Positions 54,201-62,661 of a stretch of 64,000 bases of DNA are shown here, in pieces. The notes beneath the pieces are model-generated. The model did no database searches, was not told where the DNA came from, and worked only from the letters and a program-made list of their open reading frames with translations. Source of the DNA: Natrinema halophilum (GTDB lineage Archaea; Halobacteriota; Halobacteria; Halobacteriales; Natrialbaceae); NCBI RefSeq assembly GCF_013402815.2, contig NZ_CP058601.1:3658001-3722000 (forward strand), written 5' to 3'. The position numbers were made by a program, and so were the translations under genes. How positions within the stretch are numbered: the stretch's first letter is position 1; every line of letters begins with the position of its first letter.

Positions 54201-55253
54201 GATCGAACCTCGACGACAGGTGACAGTCAGACGCCGGCCGCGAGTCAGGCTGCAGGATCGGCAGGAACCGATGCAGGACAGACTGCGGAACCGATTGCGG
54301 ACGAATCGACGGTGTTCCCGTCGGACGATGCAGGGGATGGGGATCTTGGCGGGCTGTTCGCCGACATGGGTGAGACGATCGAGGAACTCGACGATCCGAA
54401 CGGCTCCGGGCAAACGAACGAACCCGTTGACTCGGGAGCGAACCACCAACCGGATACCTCCGGTTTCGACGCCATGTTCCCGGAAAACGATCTCGATTCG
54501 ATCTTCAATCCAGAGTCGGCCGACTCCGATCCGTCGAGCGACTTCGACGTCCAGACGGACGACGACGCTGGTCAAGCTTCGGGGAAGAGAGATGACGAGT
54601 TCGAGCCACCAACGGACGCGTCGGACGATTCGCCGACGGCTTCCGGTTCCAGCACTGGGACCGAGCACGAATCAGAGCGGGGCGAACCACCCCACGACGC
54701 TGGGTCGTCACCCGGCAAATCTCCGGAGTCCGAACAGGTCGATGCTTCCGACGACTCGTCTCCAGACAACGAGCCACCGACGATCGATATCGACGAGCGT
54801 GCTGTGGACCCACCGGACGATGGCGATTCAGACGACTCGTCTCCAGACAACGAGCCGCCGACGATCGATATCGACGAGCGTGCTGTGGACCCACCGGACG
54901 ATGGCGATTCCGATCACGAACCGGTATCCGAACAAGCGCCGGAGACGGACAGTTGGTCGCAATCCGAAACCGACCAGGAACGGGACGACGCCCCGTCGAC
55001 GAGCGATGCGGCGTCCACTGACAATTCCGCGCCCGACGACGGTGAATCCATATTTGGCAACGAGTCAGGGTCGATTTTCAGCGAAGATGACGAAGAAGCG
55101 GCCGACGATGGTGGATCGCTCTTCGACAATCGCGACTCGAGCAGTGATGAGGAGTCAATATTCAGGAGCGACGACACAACCGAGAGCAACGACAGAATCT
55201 TCGACGCGGAAAGTGACAACAACGATGGGACTGAGGAGGAAGACGAACAATGA
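51255..55253 (+). CDS. pilB3: PilB-type secretion/pilus assembly ATPase with long acidic tail
   Basis: 1332 residues from ATG 51255 (51264 is an alternative). The first 540 residues are an acidic N-domain typical of haloarchaeal homologues. The ATPase core has Walker A GGTASGKT at 549-556 (Lys555), SIEDTREVELPQRNW (Asp box), YIVMGEIRGEEGR (Walker B) and a His box in MSTGHTTYTTFHADS. From about residue 870 a 460-residue Asp/Glu/Ser/Thr-rich disordered tail follows, including two identical-type 27-residue units. It powers type IV pilus-like fibre assembly from the cytoplasm. Its stop codon overlaps the pilC start. The symbol follows Haloferax volcanii usage and is tentative. Confidence 0.9.
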   Translation: MYVMAIDEADQSDTGDFSEGEESDSVSEEERSQKEDPVSNSAVRVGEYSWEEFMDEYGYSDEVSVLYPDDPEPAEADDQLGLDTNEGHSRVPSGDDWTNVEFDPTAYLGHHPDDLVDTVLPTAGDNADALWEIFLEYVDPETTPVVKDTWTWEHYKWEYYYEDDGSRPRDSDGEIVHHDEEDALGFDPETLEGRLAAGKDAALELDDLVEERTVNVQDDLDEDEFFSTAAGNTTVSNRYDLEKAVPLEKKTHFREVERYWVNKPYAYVVIFHSEKENEKKYYMIEPYQNEIEIELQEFLSGKLRTAIKYSEDGIKEKATEDGRRTVIEDETRGLLKRYDLFEATSGTTSKGILETLRGLLDDDEDDDIAESVPSQLEGIEVRPEPVILAEDPDTLNEYQVEKLLYLLKRDFIGYERIDGIKHDINVEDISVDGYNSPVFVYHSEYEQIITNIYHGEDELDDFVVKLAQRSGKGISKRLPQVDATLPDGSRAQLTLGKEVSDHGTNYTIRQFKDVPFTPIDLINWNTFSLDEMAFLWLAIENHKSLIFAGGTASGKTTSLNAVSLFIPSNAKIVSIEDTREVELPQRNWIASVTRPSFADDEQGDVDEFDLLEAALRQRPDYIVMGEIRGEEGRTLFQVMSTGHTTYTTFHADSVDEVLKRFTTDPINVSKTMFTALDLVSIQTQTRVQGRKVRRNKSLTEINHYEAEHDEINVQDVYQWQAETDEYLKMGDSNTLEEIQFDRGWNNEKLEDELFKREVILAYLIKNDLNTYAQVAATVQAFINDPDTILTLIANGQLEDSLEDLREMESVLIDVDQEKEELVPRPESTSETYNLSMDLLERAEESLFEEYRGKVPSGLASALGDVETESTIEVDRADADEFDFGGDIDDGADEEDWELGDGSTSFAVDGDDGDDGPAWLSDDTGFDIDRSERSGIGAADAAAGSGTDSPPAAAAGTDTATAKSEPDGETSVVSVETDAEATADRTSTTGDSQTPAASQAAGSAGTDAGQTAEPIADESTVFPSDDAGDGDLGGLFADMGETIEELDDPNGSGQTNEPVDSGANHQPDTSGFDAMFPENDLDSIFNPESADSDPSSDFDVQTDDDAGQASGKRDDEFEPPTDASDDSPTASGSSTGTEHESERGEPPHDAGSSPGKSPESEQVDASDDSSPDNEPPTIDIDERAVDPPDDGDSDDSSPDNEPPTIDIDERAVDPPDDGDSDHEPVSEQAPETDSWSQSETDQERDDAPSTSDAASTDNSAPDDGESIFGNESGSIFSEDDEEAADDGGSLFDNRDSSSDEESIFRSDDTTESNDRIFDAESDNNDGTEEEDEQ
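54750..54911 (+). repeat. 81-bp coding direct repeat, two copies
   Basis: Bases 54750-54830 and 54831-54911 are nearly identical and encode two copies of a 27-residue unit containing SSPDNEPPTIDIDERAVDPP in the tail of the PilB ATPase. The few changes are mostly silent, so the duplication is young. Confidence 0.88.
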
Positions 55254-57316
55254 GCCTCCAGACCGACAACGCCAGCGGCGCGGGCGTGTCGGCCAGTTCC
55301 GATGCGCTTGGTGACCGGTTCTATCCGCTGTACGATCGGCTGTTCGGCGACGATAGCGATTTCGTCGCCGACGTCGAAACGAAACTCGCCCAGGCCCGGA
55401 TGACCGATACGGTCGAATTATATCTCTCTCGAGCGCTCGGAATCGGTTTTATTAGCGGTCTGACCCTCTGGATTATCGGGTTGATGCTCGGCTACGGCAT
55501 CTTCGCGATCGGCCTCCTCTCGAACGAAGCGCTCATCGGCATTCCGGTCGGCCACGGACTCGTCCTCGAAATCATCGAAATGCTTCGCATGCCGGCCATA
55601 ATACTCTCCACAGGCCTCCTGTTCGGGACGCTCGGTTTCGCGATGGGATTCGGATCGATGGTCGCTATCCCCTACTCGCGAGCGTCCGCTCGCAAGCGCG
55701 AAATCAACATGCTGCTAACCGATTCCGTTTCGTTTATGTATGCACTGTCGGTCGGAGGTCTGAACCAACTCGAGATAATCGAGGCGATGGCTCAGGCCGA
55801 CGATACCTACGGTGAGGTCGCAAACGAATTTCAGAGCATCGTCAAAGAGACGGAGTACTTCGACACCGACTATCGAACGGCAATCCGGAATCAGGCCCTC
55901 GAGACGCCGAGCTCCGATCTCTCACAGTTCCTGACCGATATGCTCTCTATCGTCAACAGCGGCGGCAATATGGAGAGCTTCCTCGAGGACAAGAAAGAAA
56001 AGCACATGCGTACCGCAAAGCAGGAACAGGAACTCACGCTCGAAACGCTCGAGCTATTCGGGGAGATGTACATGACGCTGTCGCTGTTCCCGTTGCTTTT
56101 GATCATCATCATGGTCATCATGCAGATGATCCCGAACGCGGACGTCACCAACGAGATGCTCTATATGACCGTTTATGGGCTGATCCCACTGGTTGGAGTT
56201 GGCTTTCTCGTTCTCGTCTCGACCGTCAAACACGACGAACCCGGCGACGGCTATCTCTCGATGGGGAACTCCGATCAGCGGACGGAAACCGGTCAGGAAG
56301 GTGGGTTGCTGAGCCTCGGACTCGTCGAGCAGTTCACCGGTGACTACAGCGTCTTCGACCGGATCAAGAATCGGGAGGGGACCCACGAGACGATGGTGGT
56401 TCTCAGGGAACCACATATTTTCTTTCGCGACCACCCGCTGGTTACTCTCGTGGTGACCGTTCCGATCGCTCTGGTGATCGTGGTGACGGCTATGGTGTCC
56501 GGGGCGGCACCGACGTCCTGGGGTCAACTCCTCGAGCGGCCGATCTGGGGGACGTTTCTCTACGTATATCTGCCACTGTACATCACGGCAGTTCCGCTGT
56601 CGATCTTCCGAGAGTGGAACGTCCGGTACCGAAACTCCGTCGTTAATAAGCTCTCGGAGGACTTACGAAAACTCTCCAGTTCGAACGACACCGGGCTGAC
56701 GTTGCTCGAGTCGCTCAAGTCCGTGTCCGATACCACGAGCGGGACCCTGGCTCGCGAGTTCGAGATGATGCACACGAAGGTCAATTACGGAATGAGTCTG
56801 AAGGAAGCGCTCGTCGAATTCAATAACAAGTACCACATCCCGAGGCTAGCCCGTACGACCCGTCTGATCACCGAAGCCCAGGAAGCGTCGAACCAGATTT
56901 CGAACGTTCTCAGGACGGCGGCGCGTGCGAGTGAGAATCACGACGACATCGAACGAGAACGAAAATCCAGGACTCGAATGCAAATCGTGATTATCATCAT
57001 GACCTTCATGACTGTTCTCGCGGTGATTGCGATTCTCAAGACGCAGTTCATCGATACGATGTCCGGCCTCAGCGGCGGCGGGAGTGCTGAAGCGAGTTCC
57101 GCTGCAGCAGGCGGGAGTGGAATGGGCCAGGCGAACCTCAGCGAGAACGTCGACGTGGATATGCTATCTGTATTGTTCTTCCACGCGGTGACGCTTCAGG
57201 CGATCATCTCCGGGTTCATCTGCGGCTACATTCGGGATGCCGACCTGCTGAGTGGATTGAAGTACACGATCGGTCTCTCGTCGGTCGCCCTCATCGGGTG
57301 GACGCTGGTGGCATAA
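55250..57316 (+). CDS. pilC3: PilC-type membrane platform protein with two T2SF domains
   Basis: 688 residues. Nine or so membrane helices divide into two GspF/T2SF repeats: the first around residues 130-320, with FMYALSVGGLNQLEIIEAMA, and the second around 460-640, with DLRKLSSSNDTGLTLLESLK. It is the inner-membrane platform that works with the PilB ATPase to extrude pilins. The ATG overlaps the pilB TGA (ATGA), and the TAA is one base before the first pilin-like gene. The symbol follows Haloferax volcanii usage and is tentative. Confidence 0.9.
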   Translation: MSLQTDNASGAGVSASSDALGDRFYPLYDRLFGDDSDFVADVETKLAQARMTDTVELYLSRALGIGFISGLTLWIIGLMLGYGIFAIGLLSNEALIGIPVGHGLVLEIIEMLRMPAIILSTGLLFGTLGFAMGFGSMVAIPYSRASARKREINMLLTDSVSFMYALSVGGLNQLEIIEAMAQADDTYGEVANEFQSIVKETEYFDTDYRTAIRNQALETPSSDLSQFLTDMLSIVNSGGNMESFLEDKKEKHMRTAKQEQELTLETLELFGEMYMTLSLFPLLLIIIMVIMQMIPNADVTNEMLYMTVYGLIPLVGVGFLVLVSTVKHDEPGDGYLSMGNSDQRTETGQEGGLLSLGLVEQFTGDYSVFDRIKNREGTHETMVVLREPHIFFRDHPLVTLVVTVPIALVIVVTAMVSGAAPTSWGQLLERPIWGTFLYVYLPLYITAVPLSIFREWNVRYRNSVVNKLSEDLRKLSSSNDTGLTLLESLKSVSDTTSGTLAREFEMMHTKVNYGMSLKEALVEFNNKYHIPRLARTTRLITEAQEASNQISNVLRTAARASENHDDIERERKSRTRMQIVIIIMTFMTVLAVIAILKTQFIDTMSGLSGGGSAEASSAAAGGSGMGQANLSENVDVDMLSVLFFHAVTLQAIISGFICGYIRDADLLSGLKYTIGLSSVALIGWTLVA

Positions 57317-57317
57317 C

Positions 57318-57872
57318 ATGAGTCGGAAACGAACGCACGACCATGGTCGAGGGACGCGACGGTCGGGGGGCCACCGACGACGGACGATCTCGGTTTGCTT
57401 CGATACCCGCGGTCAAACAACACAGGATTTCGCCATCGGAATTGGCATTTTCCTGCTCGCGATCGCCTTCGTCTTCTCGTTTCTTCCGTCGGTCATCACC
57501 CCGTTCGATTCGTCGGTCGGCGGAGCGGAGACGGCACAGGCAGACCGGATCGCCGATCTACTGGTTCACAATTTATCGACGCCGAATGAGTCTGCTAATC
57601 GGATCAACGAGTCGGATTTCGACGCCAGGTATTCGAATGCAGATCTGAGTACGGAACTCGGGCTTCGGGCGAGTGACAGCGGCGATGCCGTCTACGACCA
57701 CGTAAACGTAACCGTCGAAACGTTCCAGGGCGAAGACGTCAATACCAGTACGCTGTCAGGAGGGGATGTCTACGACAACCAGTCGGCAGCGAGCGCCGCA
57801 CGCATCGTCACGATAGAGGGAGATCCGGCCGAATGCGATCCCGCTTGTAGACTCGTCGTACGGGTGTGGTGA
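57318..57872 (+). CDS. Pilin-like protein 1 of the PilB/PilC operon (DUF7287-like)
   Basis: 184 residues. A basic N-terminus of about 30 residues precedes DTRGQTTQDFAIGIGIFLLA, where Gly32-Gln33 would be a prepilin-peptidase cleavage site followed by a hydrophobic helix, as in class III archaeal signal peptides. The C-terminal domain has several Asn-x-Ser/Thr N-glycosylation sites and a CDPAC pair near the end. It is probably an exported structural or accessory pilus subunit. The DUF assignment is from memory. Confidence 0.72.
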   Translation: MSRKRTHDHGRGTRRSGGHRRRTISVCFDTRGQTTQDFAIGIGIFLLAIAFVFSFLPSVITPFDSSVGGAETAQADRIADLLVHNLSTPNESANRINESDFDARYSNADLSTELGLRASDSGDAVYDHVNVTVETFQGEDVNTSTLSGGDVYDNQSAASAARIVTIEGDPAECDPACRLVVRVW

Positions 57873-57876
57873 CACC

Positions 57877-58518
57877 ATGACTGGATCTACCACTCGAGAG
57901 ACCGAATCGAACGCTGAAACGGATCGCGGACAGGCCTACACCCTCGAGGGATTCATCGGTGCGATGGTGGTTTTGATGGCCGTCCTGTTTGCGTTGCAGT
58001 CGGTCGTGCTCACGCCGACGACGGGGGGATTAACCGATCGGTCGGTCCAGGCACAGATTCACCAGGAGGCACAGGATGCGCTACTCGTGTCGAACCAGGA
58101 CGGGAACCTCTCCGAAACGATTCGAAACTGGGACAGTGAGGGCGGGTTCGAGAACGCAAGCGAGCCGTTCGCGCCCAATGAAAGCCATCAAACCTACTCC
58201 GCGACGGACTTCGGCGGCGAATCGGAACTCGGACGGATATTGAACGAGCGATTCACCGACCGTGGCTGGAGTTACAACGTCCACCTCTATCCGGAGACCG
58301 GCGAGCGGAAGACGCTGGTCTATCAGGGGAGCCCACCTTCGAGTTCCCTGGCGGCGAGTTACACCGTCGTGCTGTACGACAATCAGACCTTAACGAGCAG
58401 TAAATCGGGAACGCTAGAAGCGGCGGCGGAAGCCGATGAAGAAACCATCCCGCTACGGAATGGGAGCGACGAGACGCCCATCTACAACGTCGTGGAAGTT
58501 CGGGTGATACTATGGTAA
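57877..58518 (+). CDS. Pilin-like protein 2 of the PilB/PilC operon (DUF7288-like)
   Basis: 213 residues. DRGQAYTLEGFIGAMVVLMA near residue 16 again has an RGQ cleavage-type site followed by a Gly/Ala-rich helix. The exported part has many Asn-x-Ser/Thr sites (NASEPF, NESHQTYS, NQTLTS). It lies four bases downstream of the preceding gene and its end overlaps the next by seven bases, so it is part of the same transcript. Confidence 0.72.
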   Translation: MTGSTTRETESNAETDRGQAYTLEGFIGAMVVLMAVLFALQSVVLTPTTGGLTDRSVQAQIHQEAQDALLVSNQDGNLSETIRNWDSEGGFENASEPFAPNESHQTYSATDFGGESELGRILNERFTDRGWSYNVHLYPETGERKTLVYQGSPPSSSLAASYTVVLYDNQTLTSSKSGTLEAAAEADEETIPLRNGSDETPIYNVVEVRVILW

Positions 58519-58940
58519 GCGAACGTCGTGAGCGCGCACAGGTGATCCTCATCGGCGCGATCGCCCTTGCGTTCATCATTCTGGGAATCGTCGTCGTCTT
58601 CAACGGCGTTCTCTATACCGAGACGCTGTCTTCGGGGAGTGCAAGTCAGAGTGCGAGCAACGCCGACGTGGTCGAACACGAAGTCGAGCAAAGCATCGGC
58701 TGTTTGCTCACAAAGGTCGACGAGTCGGGCGGGCTCGTAGACAATGCAGAGGATAACATCACTGTCTTTCGAGACGCCTATCGAAACAGCAAGCTCGAGT
58801 CGACGACGGCGGCGGTAAACATCACCAGTATCAACGTCACCGTTGGTGGTGGGACAACGCAGGCTACCGTCACGATTACATACGACTCGGCCGAGCTCAG
58901 TTACGAACGGAATCAAACGATCGAAGCGGGGTGTCCGTGA
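58512..58940 (+). CDS. Pilin-like protein 3 of the PilB/PilC operon (DUF7261-like)
   Basis: 142 residues. ERRERAQVILIGAIALAFII is a third processing-like signal, with RAQ in place of RGQ, followed by one membrane helix. The rest is beta-rich with Asn-x-Ser/Thr sites and two Cys, IGCLLTK and the penultimate Cys, which may pair outside the cell. Its start overlaps the upstream gene by seven bases. Confidence 0.7.
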   Translation: MVSERRERAQVILIGAIALAFIILGIVVVFNGVLYTETLSSGSASQSASNADVVEHEVEQSIGCLLTKVDESGGLVDNAEDNITVFRDAYRNSKLESTTAAVNITSINVTVGGGTTQATVTITYDSAELSYERNQTIEAGCP

Positions 58941-58941
58941 C

Positions 58942-59430
58942 GTGACTCGAATCGAGAACAATGCCGAAAGAGATCGTGCGGTCTCGATATCGATCACGCA
59001 CGTCATGACCGTCGGTATCACGACGATCCTCATCGCGATGTTACTAACCAACGCCGGAACGATGCTCGACACCCAGAAAGACCGCAGCGCCGAGGCGTCG
59101 CTCGAGACGATCGGCGAGCGACTGGCAGACGAGATCGGAAACGCAGACCAGATCGGGGCACAGACCACGGACAACGTAACCATCAGGACCGACCATCCGC
59201 GGACGGTGGCGAACTCCAGATACACCGTGACGTTGCGTGAGGACTGTGAGGCGCCGCTACTCGATGGCTCCACTGACTGTGTGAGGTTGACGGCACATGC
59301 TACCGACGCCGTCGCGTACGTCCCGATCAAGACCAACGCGTCCGTCGACGGCGGGAGTTCGACGACTGGCGGGACGATTACGATCGTTTACGAAAGCGAC
59401 ACGATATCGATCGAGGACGGGACTCAATGA
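58942..59430 (+). CDS. Pilin-like protein 4 of the PilB/PilC operon (DUF7266-like)
   Basis: 162 residues if started at GTG 58942, one base after the preceding stop; no ATG start is available and a longer frame to 58843 lies inside the previous gene. DRAVSISITHVMTVGITTIL recalls the RAVSPVIG start of archaeal type IV pilins. A single helix is followed by a beta-rich region with two cysteines (EDCEAP, TDCVRL) and glycosylation sites. It overlaps the next gene by four bases. Confidence 0.7.
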   Translation: MTRIENNAERDRAVSISITHVMTVGITTILIAMLLTNAGTMLDTQKDRSAEASLETIGERLADEIGNADQIGAQTTDNVTIRTDHPRTVANSRYTVTLREDCEAPLLDGSTDCVRLTAHATDAVAYVPIKTNASVDGGSSTTGGTITIVYESDTISIEDGTQ

Positions 59431-60212
59431 GACGGAGACGCCACGAGACGACGAAGCGAGGGCGAACCGACGACCGGGCAGTCACGGATATGATCGCGTT
59501 CATTCTGGTCTTTGCGACGATCATCGGCTCCGTTGCGCTCCTGTCGACGGTCGGATTTCAGACGATGGCTGACTATCAGGACGGCGAGAAACTACGCAAC
59601 GCAGAACGGGCGATGGAGTCACTCGCGGTGAACTTCAATGCGGTCATGCGACACGACGGCATCGATCGCCGGTACGGAGAACTAGCGCTCCGAGATGGAT
59701 CGGTTTCGACCGGATCAGGGGGGACGAACGTCACGATCCTGCTCAACGGCAACTCGAGCAACGTCTCCGCAAACCCCATCGAACTCGGGGCATTCACGTA
59801 CGAAGCCGGCTCCGATACCATCGCGTACGAAGGCGGCGGTGTCGTTCGGGCCGGCGAAACCGGCAGTGCTGTCGTCAAACGACCACAGTTGATGTGTCAT
59901 CCCGAGGCCGAGACGGCCGTTATTTCGCTGACCGCGATCAACGCGACCGACCGGTCGATCAGGAGCACCGACGGACTCGGCTTTACGATGACCGAACGTG
60001 ATCGCGAAACCCAGTTCGAGGACGGGGTTACGAACGTCTCGATACGGATGAACACGTCCTACGTCCGAGCGTGGGAGATGTCGTTCGAGCGATCCGGCTG
60101 GGAGACGACGAAATCGACTAGCTCGGACTTGCTCGCCACCTGTGAAGACGACCCTGACAACCCGGTAAACAGCGTCGCAATCACGGTCGTCGAAGCAGAC
60201 GTCGAATACTGA
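59427..60212 (+). CDS. Pilin-like protein 5 of the PilB/PilC operon (DUF7289-like)
   Basis: 261 residues. A basic start and DDRAVTDMIAFILVFATIIG again give an RAV-type signal and one membrane helix, followed by a 30-residue segment predicted to be coiled (DYQDGEKLRNAERAMESLAV) and a beta-rich domain with many Asn-x-Ser/Thr sites (NVTILLNGNSSNVSANP) and two Cys (LMCHPEAE, LATCEDD). It is the last gene of the operon; the next gene converges. Confidence 0.72.
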   Translation: MRRRRHETTKRGRTDDRAVTDMIAFILVFATIIGSVALLSTVGFQTMADYQDGEKLRNAERAMESLAVNFNAVMRHDGIDRRYGELALRDGSVSTGSGGTNVTILLNGNSSNVSANPIELGAFTYEAGSDTIAYEGGGVVRAGETGSAVVKRPQLMCHPEAETAVISLTAINATDRSIRSTDGLGFTMTERDRETQFEDGVTNVSIRMNTSYVRAWEMSFERSGWETTKSTSSDLLATCEDDPDNPVNSVAITVVEADVEY

Positions 60213-60259
60213 GCCTGCTGTGGCCGGGTACAACCGTTCAGAGTTGAAACGGTTCGTTC

Positions 60260-61609
60260 TCAGTCTTCGGAATCCCAGCCTCCCGATACCATCGCTCGTA
60301 GCCCGACTCGAGCGGACAGCGCCTCGACGCGGTCGGCTCGGTCGTCGTCATCGCCCGCAGTGTCGAGATAGAGGCCGTTCGAGAGTCGTTCCGGCTCCGC
60401 CATTGGCGAACCATCGGACCGAGCAGGTTCGTCGTTCAACACAGTGACGGTTGCGTCGTCCGGACTCCATGGAACCTCGACACCGGCGAGTCCGCGCCCG
60501 AGGAGATACTCGGTTGCCTCGACGAGCGCCCCTCGGGACGTCGAGTGGCCGATTGCGCCGATGGAGCCGCGGTCGTTGAAGAAGCGAACGATGTATTCCC
60601 CACCCTCGTCCGGTTCGGTTTCCGTACCCTCGCCTGCTTCGTTTTCCTTCCCTTCAGGACGTCCCTCGAGATCGGTGTCACCGGCGGTTCCGCTCGAGTC
60701 GTCGTCCCGGCTATCGGAGCCCGACTGCTCGTCCGCGGCTGTCGGTTCCGCTTCACCTTCCGTCTGCTGGAATCGGGTGCCGTTGCGCTGCTCCTCATCG
60801 TCCTTTCGTCCGGATGAGTTCGGTTCTCCGGTCTCGACAGGATCGTCGGTGCGTCGTGCGTCACCGTTCTCGCCCGACCGACCCGACGTCTTTCCGTCGG
60901 TGGTCGGCGATCGCCCGTCGTCCGTGATCGTCGACTCGTCGAACCGGATCGCTACGTCCGTCGCGGAATCTGGGCGTTCCTCTCGGTTCTTGGCGAACGC
61001 CACCACGAGTCGGTCGAGAAATCGGTCGGTGGCGGATTCGAACTCGCCGGCGTATATTTCCCCCTGGACAGTTGCAGCCGTAAGTCGGTCGACGATCGAT
61101 TCGATGAGTTGCGATCGTTCGACGGCGAGTTGTCTGGCAACGTGGTCTCGCGCGTGCTGCTCGAGTCGCCGGCTGCAAGCGTCCCGCGAGTAGGTGGCGA
61201 TCACCTGCTGGCTGTCGGCGAGTTCGGCGACCTCGAGCACGTGATACTCGATGTCCGTCGTCCCGGCCAGCAGCAGATACTCTCGACCGTTCGTGTAGAT
61301 CGCCCGGTCGACCCCCGTCCACGCCATCGCCTGCCGGAGCGCGTTCGCTCGGGGCTTCTCCAGGGATTCGTCGTACGCCTCGACGGCCACGAACAACGCC
61401 GGGACCGAGTCGATTGTCGGGACGTACTCGAGATGGGTATCGTCTACGGTTCGTTCCACCACGCACGCGTCGGCGCGGGGGTCCCAGCCGAGCGCCTCGA
61501 GAAAGGGCTCGACGAGCCAGGTACGGGTCTCCCGTCCGTCCGTTGGCGGCGAGGAGTCGACCAGCGCCGCGACGCGGTCGACGAAGGGGGCGAGGTCGAT
61601 CGATGGCAT
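60260..61609 (-). CDS. HsdR-N/PD-(D/E)xK nuclease-fold protein, catalytic Lys missing, acidic middle
   Basis: 449 residues. The N-terminal 120 residues follow the type I restriction HsdR-N fold: WLVEPFLEALGWDP, then an Asp67 and ALFVAVEAYDESLEKPRANAL, where the expected Glu-x-Lys is Glu77-Ala-Tyr79, so the nuclease site is probably dead. A helical stretch to 210 is followed by a 140-residue disordered Asp/Glu/Ser linker (about 225-345) and a small C-terminal domain beginning YIVRFFNDRGSIGAIGHSTS. It is 150 bases upstream of cheR's far end and could interact with the chemotaxis set. Function unknown. Confidence 0.65.
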   Translation of the reverse strand: MPSIDLAPFVDRVAALVDSSPPTDGRETRTWLVEPFLEALGWDPRADACVVERTVDDTHLEYVPTIDSVPALFVAVEAYDESLEKPRANALRQAMAWTGVDRAIYTNGREYLLLAGTTDIEYHVLEVAELADSQQVIATYSRDACSRRLEQHARDHVARQLAVERSQLIESIVDRLTAATVQGEIYAGEFESATDRFLDRLVVAFAKNREERPDSATDVAIRFDESTITDDGRSPTTDGKTSGRSGENGDARRTDDPVETGEPNSSGRKDDEEQRNGTRFQQTEGEAEPTAADEQSGSDSRDDDSSGTAGDTDLEGRPEGKENEAGEGTETEPDEGGEYIVRFFNDRGSIGAIGHSTSRGALVEATEYLLGRGLAGVEVPWSPDDATVTVLNDEPARSDGSPMAEPERLSNGLYLDTAGDDDDRADRVEALSARVGLRAMVSGGWDSED

Positions 61610-61758
61610 TCAGTGAGAGTTTGTACCGAACTAGTATGTAACACACGGTCGTCTCGGTCGAGAATCGATGCCGTGGCGGTGTCAAAATGGAGTGATCGGT
61701 ATGGTAACGGCCTCTCAGACTTCGTACGGGCGCTTTACGATTCGGGGCTCGAGTTTGC

Positions 61759-62661
61759 CTACCGACTGGGGCTCTCGATATCGGTTCTCGGGGCTTCGCG
61801 CTGGTAAATACGCAGGCGGGCCTCACGAACGGTGAACGACGACTGGAGATTTGGCGGAATGGTCTCGGCTTTGCCGATGACGAGATAGCCGTTCGTCCGA
61901 AGCGATCGCGCGATGGTCTCGAGCATCGGCTCCTTGTACGCATTGTCGATGTAGATGAACAGGTTGCGACAGATGACGAGATCGAATCCGGACTGTGGTT
62001 CGTCGTTGATCAGGTCGTGACGCTTGAATCGAACGTTCCGTTTCACATCGTTATCGATCCGATACGTCCGCCCGTCGACATCTACGTACTGGCTGTAGTT
62101 ATCGAGAAAGGAGAGTTGATCGTCCAGGTCGACGGTTCGAGACTCCTCGTAGACGCCCGCTCGGGCAGTCTCGAGTGCCGGTGCGCTGATATCGGTTCCA
62201 AGAATATAGACGTTGGATTCGTCGATCTGGGGATCGTCGTGTGCGAGCATCGCCAGCGAGTACGGTTCTCGGCCGTCGGCACACGCCGCGCTCCAGACTC
62301 GAACGGGGGGACTGTTCGCGGAGAGCCTTCGAAGGACGACTCGGATTCCCGACCAGACGTCGGGATTCCGAAAGAACCCGGTGACGTTGATGCTCAACGC
62401 CTCGAGTAGCGCCTCCTGCTCGTCCGGTTCAGATCGCAGCGTTTCGAAATAGGCGTCGTACGTGTCGTTTTGTGTGCGCCGCATCCGCGAGGAAACGCGC
62501 CGGTCGAGGTAGCTGTCGTTGTAGTGGCTCGTTGCAAAAGCCAGTTCGTCCTCGACGAACGCGAGGAGGTCGTCGAACGCTTCGGATCCGTCGCTGTCGT
62601 CGGTATCGCCGTCGGTACCGTTGTGAGCGGTACCGGCGTCGCCAGCGTTGCCGCCGATCAC
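61759..62661 (-). CDS. cheR: Chemotaxis protein methyltransferase CheR
   Basis: 300 residues, starting at GTG 62661, which overlaps the cheD TGA; no ATG is available. An acidic extension of about 35 residues precedes the CheR N-domain (FDDLLAFVEDELAFATSHYN, then INVTGFFRNPDVWSGI). The SAM-binding motif is VRVWSAACADGREPYSLAML and the catalytic domain ends with DLVICRNLFIYIDN and YLVIGKAETIPPNL. It methylates glutamates of chemoreceptors. Last gene seen of cheC-cheD-cheR on this strand. Confidence 0.93.
   Translation of the reverse strand: MIGGNAGDAGTAHNGTDGDTDDSDGSEAFDDLLAFVEDELAFATSHYNDSYLDRRVSSRMRRTQNDTYDAYFETLRSEPDEQEALLEALSINVTGFFRNPDVWSGIRVVLRRLSANSPPVRVWSAACADGREPYSLAMLAHDDPQIDESNVYILGTDISAPALETARAGVYEESRTVDLDDQLSFLDNYSQYVDVDGRTYRIDNDVKRNVRFKRHDLINDEPQSGFDLVICRNLFIYIDNAYKEPMLETIARSLRTNGYLVIGKAETIPPNLQSSFTVREARLRIYQREAPRTDIESPSR

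Noticed and set aside
54184-55314. Arg/Thr-rich open frame overlapping the PilB tail
   Set aside because: It is an alternative frame of the Asp/Ser/Glu-rich tail; basic composition is not haloarchaeal.
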